The translations under genes were made by a program, and so were the position numbers. Source: an uncultured Alphaproteobacteria bacterium (GTDB taxonomy: Bacteria > Pseudomonadota > Alphaproteobacteria > Rickettsiales > UBA1997). Taken from it: a DNA stretch of 6,930 nt. Positions 1-5,551 of this stretch are shown here, one piece after another. The notes beneath the pieces were generated by a model. The model saw only the letters and a program-made list of their open reading frames with translations. It was not told where the DNA came from and ran no database searches. Numbering within the stretch: the first letter of the stretch is position 1; each line of letters begins with the position of its first letter. The stretch lies in contig CAIOKL010000002.1 of NCBI GenBank assembly GCA_903858915.1, positions 1-6,930 on the forward strand, written 5' to 3'.

Positions 1-240
1 CTTTTTAACCAATCAATTTCTATATATTATAATGGCAAACTCAACTCAACAATTGTCGAAAATTTAGGAGAAATTAATTTTTTACCAATAAAAATTGGAC
101 GCAACGCCAAAGATCAAAACGCTAATTCGGAATTTGATTTATCGGAAATAATTATGATTTATGGAAAATTAAAACCTCAACACAAAATTGAAATCGAAAA
201 TTACCTTTCCAAAAAATATTCCATAAAAATAGAACGATAA
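1..240 (+). CDS. C-terminal fragment of a LamG/concanavalin A-like domain protein (5' end outside window)
   Basis: Frame 1 is open from the window edge to the TAA at 238-240 and gives 79 residues. The pattern fits the last strands and terminal helix of a LamG/ConA-like jelly-roll: a strand with an Asn-Gly turn (SIYYNG), a strand containing 'IKIGRN', an acidic stretch, then 'DLSEIIMIYGKLK' and a terminal helix ending 'IENYLSKKYSI'. In LamG-like proteins this end typically reads 'aEiiiY.r.Ls..er..ie.YL..KygI'. Such domains bind glycans or proteins and are usually at the C-terminus of secreted, surface or pilin-like proteins. No signal peptide or other domain can be seen because the N-terminus is missing, so localisation and ligand are unknown. 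The fold assignment is by pattern recognition only. The gene lies 72 bp upstream of ftsH, a place where tilS is common in other bacteria. This fragment does not look like TilS. Confidence 0.6.
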   Translation, partial: LFNQSISIYYNGKLNSTIVENLGEINFLPIKIGRNAKDQNANSEFDLSEIIMIYGKLKPQHKIEIENYLSKKYSIKIER

Positions 241-248
241 TTTGTCTC

Positions 249-277
249 TTGAAGTTTTTTTATAAAAGAGTTAGAAT
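249..277 (+). promoter_or_regulatory. Predicted sigma70-like promoter of ftsH
   Basis: TTGAAG (249-254) and TAGAAT (272-277) are separated by exactly 17 bp. They match the -35 consensus at four of six positions and the -10 consensus at five of six. The site ends 35 bp before the ftsH ATG and lies just after the stop of the upstream gene, so it would give ftsH its own transcript. The -35 region, CTCTTGAAG, also resembles a heat-shock sigma32 -35 element, which would suit ftsH, but no CCCCAT-like -10 is found at the proper distance. The -10 lies in the centre of a short inverted repeat (AAGAG 266-270, CTCTT 278-282). Confidence 0.5.
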
Positions 278-312
278 CTCTTCCGCAAAGTTAATCAAAT
301 TTTAAATAAATT

Positions 313-2184
313 ATGGGCAAAAGTTTTTTAAGTTGGGTAGTGATTTTTTTGGTCATGATCGCTTTTTCAAATTTTATTGTTGGATCGGACGGACTAAATG
401 GCAATAAAATCGTATTTAGCGATTTTATGAAGAAGGTTAATGAAGGCGAAGTTGTTCAAGTTGATATCAAGGGCAATGAGCTTGAGGGCATTCTTAAAGA
501 CGGCAATCGTTTTTACACACATCTTCCGCAATATCCAAATCTTGTCGACAAACTCCAAGAAAAAAATGTCGCCATTAATTCTTTGCCGTTAGTTAGTAAA
601 TCTGAAAAAATTGTAGCAGGATTTTTGGGCTGGTTGCCTTTTTTAATCATGATTGGCTTGTGGTTATATTTTGCCAAAGGCGCTGGTGGTAAAGGTGCGG
701 GCGGTGCATTTAGTTTTGGTAAATCGCGCGCCAAATTGCTTCAAGAAAATAAAAATAAAGTGACCTTCGCCGATGTCGCTGGAATTGACGAGGCCAAGCA
801 GGAGTTGACTGAAATTGTTGATTTTCTAAAAAATCCTAAAAAATATATTGAAGTCGGTGCAAAAATTCCACGCGGTTGTTTATTAATTGGCTCACCAGGA
901 ACTGGTAAAACCCTTTTGGCACGCGCCATTGCTGGCGAAGCGGGAGTTCCGTTTTTTTCAATTTCTGGATCAGATTTTGTAGAAATGTTTGTGGGTATTG
1001 GTGCGAGTAGGGTCCGCGATATGTTCGAGCAGGCTAAAAAATCGGCGCCTTGTATTGTTTTTATCGATGAAATTGACGCCGTCGGTCGTCACAGAGGCTC
1101 TGGAGTAGGTGGTGGAAATGATGAACGCGAACAAACTCTCAACCAAATGTTAGTCGAAATGGATGGTTTTTCAGAAAATGAAGGCGTCGTTATTATCGCC
1201 GCCACCAATCGTCCCGATGTTCTTGATCGCGCTTTGCTTCGCCCGGGAAGATTTGATCGTCAAATAACCGTTCCCAATCCTGATATTTTGGGTCGTGAGC
1301 AAATTTTGGCGGTACATTTGAAAAAAGTTCAAATGGCTTCGGATGTTGATGCTAAAGTTATCGCTCGAGGCACGCCGGGCTTTGCCGGTGCCGATTTAGC
1401 AAATCTTGTGAATGAAGGAGCTTTATTGGCGGCTCGAGGTAATCAAAAAATGGTTACTATGAAAAATTTGGAAGATGCTAAAGATAAAATTATGATGGGA
1501 AGTGAAAGAAAATCGATGGTGATGCAAAAATCGGAAAAAGAACTCACGGCTTATCACGAATCGGGTCACGCCATTACTTCTTTAAATTGCGAAAATTCCG
1601 ATCCAATTCATAAGGCTACAATTATTCCAAGGGGAAGGGCTTTAGGCTTGGTAATGCGCCTTCCAGAGACCGATCGCTTTTCGATTACTCGCGCAAAATT
1701 ACATGATGATTTGGTCGTGGCGATGGGTGGTCGCGCCGCCGAAGAATTGATTTTTGGCTATGACAAAGTAACTACGGGAGCAATGTCCGATATCGAACAA
1801 GCAACAAATATGGCGCGAAGCATGGTCGTAAAATGGGGCTTGAGTGATAAGGTCGGAACCGTTGATTTTAGTGATGATGAAACGATGAAACCTTACGGAT
1901 CCGCAAAAGCTTATTCTGAAGAAACCGGCAAATTAATTGATTCGGAAATCAAAAGAATCGTTGACGAAGCGCATAAAAAAGCTAAAAAAATTCTTAATGA
2001 CAAAAGAAATGATCTCGAAAAATTAGCGAAATGTTTGCTAGAATATGAAACTCTGAGTGGCGATGAAATCAAAGATTTACTTGCCGGAAAAGAGATTCGC
2101 AGAAATTCTGTAAATTCTGGAAAAGATGGCGAACAAAAAAATAATACTACTTCGCATTTCATTCCAAATGTAAGCGAGGCATAA
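313..2184 (+). CDS. ftsH: ATP-dependent zinc metalloprotease FtsH
   Basis: FtsH is a hexameric inner-membrane AAA+ protease that extracts and degrades misfolded membrane proteins and short-lived regulators. At 623 residues the protein has normal length. The first membrane segment is at about 5-23, a short periplasmic domain at 24-100, and the second membrane segment at about 102-120. A glycine-rich linker follows. The AAA+ module has Walker A GSPGTGKT at 193-200, the pore loop MFVGIG at 225-230, Walker B 'FIDEID' with D252/E253, and the second region of homology with N299 and arginine fingers R310 and R313. The protease domain has HESGH at 415-419, where H415 and H419 bind zinc and E416 is catalytic, with D493 as the likely third zinc ligand. 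Two residues differ from the commonest forms: Ser194 where Pro is usual, and Ser417 where Ala is usual. Neither removes a catalytic residue. The ATG at 313 gives the expected short cytoplasmic N-terminus; no Shine-Dalgarno motif precedes it. All hallmark motifs are intact and in order. Confidence 0.98.
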   Translation: MGKSFLSWVVIFLVMIAFSNFIVGSDGLNGNKIVFSDFMKKVNEGEVVQVDIKGNELEGILKDGNRFYTHLPQYPNLVDKLQEKNVAINSLPLVSKSEKIVAGFLGWLPFLIMIGLWLYFAKGAGGKGAGGAFSFGKSRAKLLQENKNKVTFADVAGIDEAKQELTEIVDFLKNPKKYIEVGAKIPRGCLLIGSPGTGKTLLARAIAGEAGVPFFSISGSDFVEMFVGIGASRVRDMFEQAKKSAPCIVFIDEIDAVGRHRGSGVGGGNDEREQTLNQMLVEMDGFSENEGVVIIAATNRPDVLDRALLRPGRFDRQITVPNPDILGREQILAVHLKKVQMASDVDAKVIARGTPGFAGADLANLVNEGALLAARGNQKMVTMKNLEDAKDKIMMGSERKSMVMQKSEKELTAYHESGHAITSLNCENSDPIHKATIIPRGRALGLVMRLPETDRFSITRAKLHDDLVVAMGGRAAEELIFGYDKVTTGAMSDIEQATNMARSMVVKWGLSDKVGTVDFSDDETMKPYGSAKAYSEETGKLIDSEIKRIVDEAHKKAKKILNDKRNDLEKLAKCLLEYETLSGDEIKDLLAGKEIRRNSVNSGKDGEQKNNTTSHFIPNVSEA

Positions 2185-2288
2185 TTTTTTAAAAGTTTTT
2201 CTTATAAAATCTTTGAATTAAAAAATTAATAACTAAAATTAGATTTATAAAAAATTTATAAAATTAACAAAAATAAAATATTTAAAAT
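2185..2288. other. A+T-rich ftsH-dnaN spacer with an inverted repeat
   Basis: This 104-bp spacer is almost entirely A and T. An exact 11-bp inverted repeat, TAATTTTTTAA (2182-2192, starting in the ftsH stop codon) and TTAAAAAATTA (2218-2228), encloses 25 bases. It could form a weak hairpin, but it has no G/C in the stem and no following U-tract, so a terminator role is doubtful. A TTGAAT at 2213-2218 with TAAAAT at 2234-2239 (15-bp spacer) is a poor promoter candidate. Matches of this quality are expected by chance in such composition. No ribosome-binding site precedes the dnaN ATG. Confidence 0.3.
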
Positions 2289-3389
2289 ATGCAGTTTGAA
2301 GTACAATAATCAGTTTTATTAAAAGCAATTGCCGACACTAATGGCGCGGTTGAAAAGAAAAATACCATTCCAGTTTTACTAAATATAAAAATTGAGGTTA
2401 ATGACGATAAAGTTGTTTTATCGGCGACTGATATGGATATTTTAATCACCTCAACTTTTGATTGCGACATGAAGGATTCTGGTCAAACAACCGTTCCCGC
2501 TCAAATGTTTTTTGATGTTGTGCGCAAAATTCCCGATGGTGCAATTTTGGTAAAATTAGAAAATTCGGTGAATCTTCAAATTAAATCTGGAAAATCAAAA
2601 TATAATTTGCCATGCATTGATGCTAGCGAATTCCCAGCTTTATCCGAAGGTGAAATGAGCGAAGAAGTTGAGGTTGACGGAATTAAAATTGCCAAAATGA
2701 TTGATAAAACTCGCTTTGCAATTTCCAACGACGAAACCCGCTATTATTTAAATGGATTATTTTTTCAAGCCTTTCAAAAAAATGATAAAATTGAAATTCG
2801 TACCATTGCTACCGACGGTCACCGCTTGGCGTTGTCATTCTTAGAATCAGATTTAAAACTGCCTTTCGGAATTATAATTCCGCGCAAATCGGTCAATGAA
2901 ATTCGTCGAATAATTGATGGCGCAAAAAAAATAAAAATCGCAGTTTCTCGAGCTAAAATCAAGGTCATAGCCGATAAATCAACAATTATTTCTAAGTTAA
3001 TTGACGGAGAATTTCCTGATTACGACAAAGTTCTTCCAAAAAATAATTTACATATCGCATTGGTAAATCGCAAAAACTTTTTTGATTGCGTCGACCGTGT
3101 TTCAACCGTTGCCAGCGATAAACATCGTTCGGTAAAAGTTATCGTAGAAAATGGCAAAATGTCTTTGCAAGTTGGTAGCGATGAAAATTCGTTAGCATTT
3201 GAAGAGCTTGATGTTAACTATTCTGGAGAGCGCATTGAAACCGGTTTTAACTCGCGTTATTTGCTCGATATTATTGCGCAAATCGACAAAGAAGAATTGA
3301 TAATGCGTTTTCGCGACGGCATGGCGCCAGCCTTGATTGAAGCGCAAGACATGAATTCAGTTTTCGTAATTATGCCCGTCAGAGTTTGA
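2289..3389 (+). CDS. dnaN: DNA polymerase III beta subunit (sliding clamp), with in-frame TAA at codon 7
   Basis: DnaN forms the dimeric ring that tethers DNA polymerase III to DNA and recruits repair and replication partners. From the ATG at 2289 the frame has 366 codons, the same length as E. coli DnaN, and reads MQFEVQ-stop-SVLLK, aligning without gaps to E. coli MKFTVEREHLLK. Downstream come the domain 1 segments 'KKNTIPVLLN' and 'TTVPAQMFFD', 'RYYLNG' (151-156), 'ATDGHRLA' (174-181), 'GEFPDY' (240-245) and the C-terminal 'VIMPVRV' ending at 366. The only break is the TAA at 2307-2309, where E. coli has Arg7. Without read-through or another codon, translation could start at the ATG at 2433, giving 318 residues that lack most of the first half of domain 1. 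No in-frame ATG, GTG or TTG lies between. The stop may be a sequencing or assembly error, a real nonsense mutation, or recoding. The gene is 17 bp upstream of recF and probably co-transcribed with it. Gene identity is certain; the state of its 5' end is not. Confidence 0.93.
2307..2309 (+). other. In-frame TAA interrupting dnaN codon 7
   Basis: The triplet order from 2289 is ATG CAG TTT GAA GTA CAA TAA TCA. Both sides of the TAA are DnaN-like in the same frame, so this is a substitution-type stop and not a frameshift. A single base change from AAA, CAA or GAA would explain it. TAA, TGA and TAG all end other genes here (TAA: the upstream LamG-like gene, ftsH, panE; TGA: dnaN; TAG: recF), and no other internal stop is seen, which speaks against general reassignment of TAA. 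Confidence 0.9.
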
Positions 3390-3406
3390 TTATGATTTTA
3401 AACTAA

Positions 3407-4513
3407 ATGCAAACCATAATTTCAAAATTAGTTCTCAATAATTTTCGTAATTTTTCTTCTAATAAATTTGAATTCAAAGCCAATCAAATTTTGTTTTGTG
3501 GTGCGAATGGAATTGGCAAAACTAACAGCTTGGAAGCCCTTTCCCTTATAGGTCGAAGTCCTAGTTTGCGTGGCGACGAATATGATGAAATGTTAAAAAA
3601 TGATGCGCAAAATTTTTCAATTTATTGCGAATTAAAAAATCATAATTTTCTAGAAAAAATTGCTATAAAATTTGATAAAAATTCGAAGAAAAAAACTTAC
3701 GAATTTAATGGCGAACCCAGTAGTTCTAAAAGACAATCCGATTTAAAAAATTATTTAATTAATTTTATAATTTTAACTCCGCAGATCGAGCAATTATTTA
3801 TTTTGGGTAAATCCCAAAGGCGCGAATATCTAGATAAAATCGTTTGCGATATCGATCTTACTCATCAAAATCGTCTCAATGATTATCAAAAATTACTCAA
3901 AGAAAGATTGTTAATTTTGCAAAAATATCGCAATCAAGCGCTGGGCGAAAAATGGCTTGATATTGTTGAAAATAATATCGCTGAAATCGGCATTTCTGTT
4001 GCTTGCGCACGCATTGAGGCAATTGAATTTTTTAACAAAGCCATTGCTTCTTTTTCTTCAAATTTCCCCAAAACTTTTTTAGAAGTTAAGGGTGAGGTTG
4101 AAGATGGTGTGGCAAAAAAATCATCATTAATTTTGGAAGATTTTTATCGCACAAAATTAAAAGCAAATCGACAAAATGATTTAGAAAATTTTAAAACGGA
4201 ATTCGGAATTCATCGAGCGGATTTCGATGCTATTTTTTGCGATAAAAATCTTTCCGCTACGAAATCCTCTACGGGCGAGCAGAAGGCGATCATGATTTCA
4301 ATTAGTTTGGCGCGTGCCAAAATTTCGGCAAGTTATAAAAATCAACCAACAATTTTAATTTTTGACGAGGTGGTTTCGCATCTTGATAATCAAAGAAAAA
4401 TTCATCTTTTTGATGAAATTTCACAAACTAATTTACAAAGTTTTTTTAGCGCAACTTCGCGAGATTTGATTCCGGCACAAAAGCTTCAAGACCTTGAAGT
4501 TGTTGAATTCTAG
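3407..4513 (+). CDS. recF: DNA replication and repair protein RecF
   Basis: RecF is an SMC/ABC-type ATPase that, with RecO and RecR, helps load RecA at single-strand gaps and supports recovery of stalled forks. The 368-residue protein has the normal family length. It opens with the typical 'ISKLVLNNFRNF' strand. Walker A is GANGIGKT at 32-39, followed by 'NSLEALSLIGRSPSLRG'. The central part (about 140-285) is the helical lid region. The ABC signature is SSTGEQKA at 287-294, Walker B is 'ILIFDE' with D320/E321, and the D-loop is SHLD at 324-327. Walker A, signature and Walker B are all complete, so it should be an active ATPase. The ATG at 3407 starts directly at the conserved first strand and lies 17 bp after dnaN, the classic dnaN-recF pairing. 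No Shine-Dalgarno motif is visible. The usual next gene, gyrB, is absent. Confidence 0.96.
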   Translation: MQTIISKLVLNNFRNFSSNKFEFKANQILFCGANGIGKTNSLEALSLIGRSPSLRGDEYDEMLKNDAQNFSIYCELKNHNFLEKIAIKFDKNSKKKTYEFNGEPSSSKRQSDLKNYLINFIILTPQIEQLFILGKSQRREYLDKIVCDIDLTHQNRLNDYQKLLKERLLILQKYRNQALGEKWLDIVENNIAEIGISVACARIEAIEFFNKAIASFSSNFPKTFLEVKGEVEDGVAKKSSLILEDFYRTKLKANRQNDLENFKTEFGIHRADFDAIFCDKNLSATKSSTGEQKAIMISISLARAKISASYKNQPTILIFDEVVSHLDNQRKIHLFDEISQTNLQSFFSATSRDLIPAQKLQDLEVVEF

Positions 4514-4530
4514 AGAAATATGATTAAGAT

Positions 4531-4557
4531 TTTTTTAATTTATTCAAAATTAAAAAA
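4531..4557 (+). repeat. A/T-only perfect hairpin downstream of recF
   Basis: TTTTTTAATTT (4531-4541) and AAATTAAAAAA (4547-4557) are exact reverse complements, 11 bp, around the 5-base loop ATTCA. It begins 17 bp after the recF stop. It may contribute to 3'-end formation or mRNA stability, but the stem has no G/C and there is no downstream U-tract, so it could be a product of base composition. Confidence 0.4.
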
Positions 4558-4576
4558 TAAAATTTTCTCACTAAAA

Positions 4577-4626
4577 ATGAAATTTTGATCAGCGATCGCG
4601 CATTTAAAATTTCATAATTATTTTTT
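4577..4626 (+). terminator. Possible rho-independent terminator after recF
   Basis: ATGAAATTTT (4577-4586) and AAAATTTCAT (4606-4615) form a perfect 10-bp stem, extendable inward by a G-T and an A-T pair. A run rich in T (TTATTTTTT, 4618-4626) begins two bases after the stem. The loop holds the only GC-rich patch of the spacer, including the 8-bp palindrome GCGATCGC (4592-4599). The position between recF and panE fits a terminator ending the dnaN-recF transcript, although the stem is A/T-rich and the predicted hairpin weak. Confidence 0.4.
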
Positions 4627-4645
4627 AAAAAAATATTTAAAAATT

Positions 4646-5551
4646 ATGACAAAAATTTTAGTAATTGGAGCGGGAGCGATTGGAAGTTTTTACAGCGCGA
4701 AGCTTGCGCAAGTTGGTGTGGAGGTAACTTTGTGGTGTCGCTCGGATTATGATTTTGTTAAAAAAAATGGTATAAAAATTGAAAGTTATGAAGGAAATTT
4801 TCAATTTAATCCGCATAAAATTTTACAAAATCTTGATGAAATTAATGATGAATTTGATTATATTTTAATTGCCACAAAAGCTCTACCAACCATTGATATT
4901 CCTGATTTGATAAAAAATATTTTAAAGCCAAAAACTAAAATTATTTTAATTCAAAATGGCATTCATATCGAAAAAAATATTGCAGAAAATTTTCCAAATA
5001 ATGAACTTATCAGCGTTATTGCATTTATCGGCGTGAGTCGTAAATCTGCGGGAATTATTTGTCATCAAGAATATGGAAAGCTTATAATTGGAACTTACGG
5101 CGCAAAGGCTTCGGAGTCGGTGCATTTTTTAGAAAATTTATGGAAAAAATCGGGAATTGAAGTTGTGGTTACCGATGAAATTTTGCTTGAACGATGGAAA
5201 AAACTGGTATGGAATGGGGCATTTAATCCGCTTTCCGTGGTTCTCGGTGCGAAAAATACCGTAGAAATTTTAAACAATGATTTAGCGTTAAATCTTGTTA
5301 AAAATGTTATGAATGAAATTTGTAATCTAGCAAAAATTGATAATTGTGAGTTGCCCGCGGATGTTATTGAAAAAAATATTGTTGCCACTCAAAAAATGAA
5401 GCCTTATAAAACTAGCATGTTATTAGATTTTGAAGCTGGAAGAGAAATGGAAATCGAGGCAATCCTCGGCAATGCCATCAAATTCGCTCAATCTAAATCG
5501 CTATCAACCCCTTATTTATCAACGATTTATGCCATTATTGCAAATTATTAA
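4646..5551 (+). CDS. panE: 2-dehydropantoate 2-reductase (ketopantoate reductase, ApbA/PanE family)
   Basis: PanE reduces ketopantoate to pantoate with NADPH in the cytoplasm, the step before pantothenate synthesis towards coenzyme A. The 301 residues match the family length. The N-terminal Rossmann domain has GAGAIG at 8-13, preceded by the strand 'ILVI', then 'ATKA' with K78 and 'QNG' with N104. The C-terminal helical domain has 'WKKLVWNGAFNPLS', where K186 corresponds to the catalytic Lys176 of E. coli, and N190 and N194 to Asn180 and Asn184. Further on, 'SMLLDFEAGREMEIEAILG' supplies S257 and E269 with the same 12-residue spacing as E. coli Ser244 and Glu256. All catalytic positions are thus present. 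The family includes reductases of other 2-oxo acids, so the exact substrate is inferred. The ATG at 4646 sits directly before the Rossmann strand, with no Shine-Dalgarno motif. The end overlaps the next gene by 23 bp, suggesting co-transcription. No other pantothenate gene is in view. Confidence 0.9.
   Translation: MTKILVIGAGAIGSFYSAKLAQVGVEVTLWCRSDYDFVKKNGIKIESYEGNFQFNPHKILQNLDEINDEFDYILIATKALPTIDIPDLIKNILKPKTKIILIQNGIHIEKNIAENFPNNELISVIAFIGVSRKSAGIICHQEYGKLIIGTYGAKASESVHFLENLWKKSGIEVVVTDEILLERWKKLVWNGAFNPLSVVLGAKNTVEILNNDLALNLVKNVMNEICNLAKIDNCELPADVIEKNIVATQKMKPYKTSMLLDFEAGREMEIEAILGNAIKFAQSKSLSTPYLSTIYAIIANY

Noticed and set aside
511..519. TTTTACACA, a match to the degenerate DnaA box TTWTNCACA
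   Set aside because: It is a single match inside the ftsH coding sequence, with no cluster and no dnaA nearby, so it gives no support for an origin.
513..929. Minus-strand open frames opposite ftsH (513-734 and 741-929)
   Set aside because: They are complements of highly conserved FtsH codons, have no recognisable protein features, and are explained as shadows of the + strand gene.
2289..3389. Reassignment of TAA to a sense codon in this organism
   Set aside because: TAA terminates the LamG-like gene, ftsH and panE at the expected positions, and no other in-frame TAA is found in over 2,000 codons.
5095..5388. Minus-strand open frame of 97 codons opposite panE
   Set aside because: It lies wholly within a well-supported panE coding region and its translation shows no domain; it is a chance shadow.
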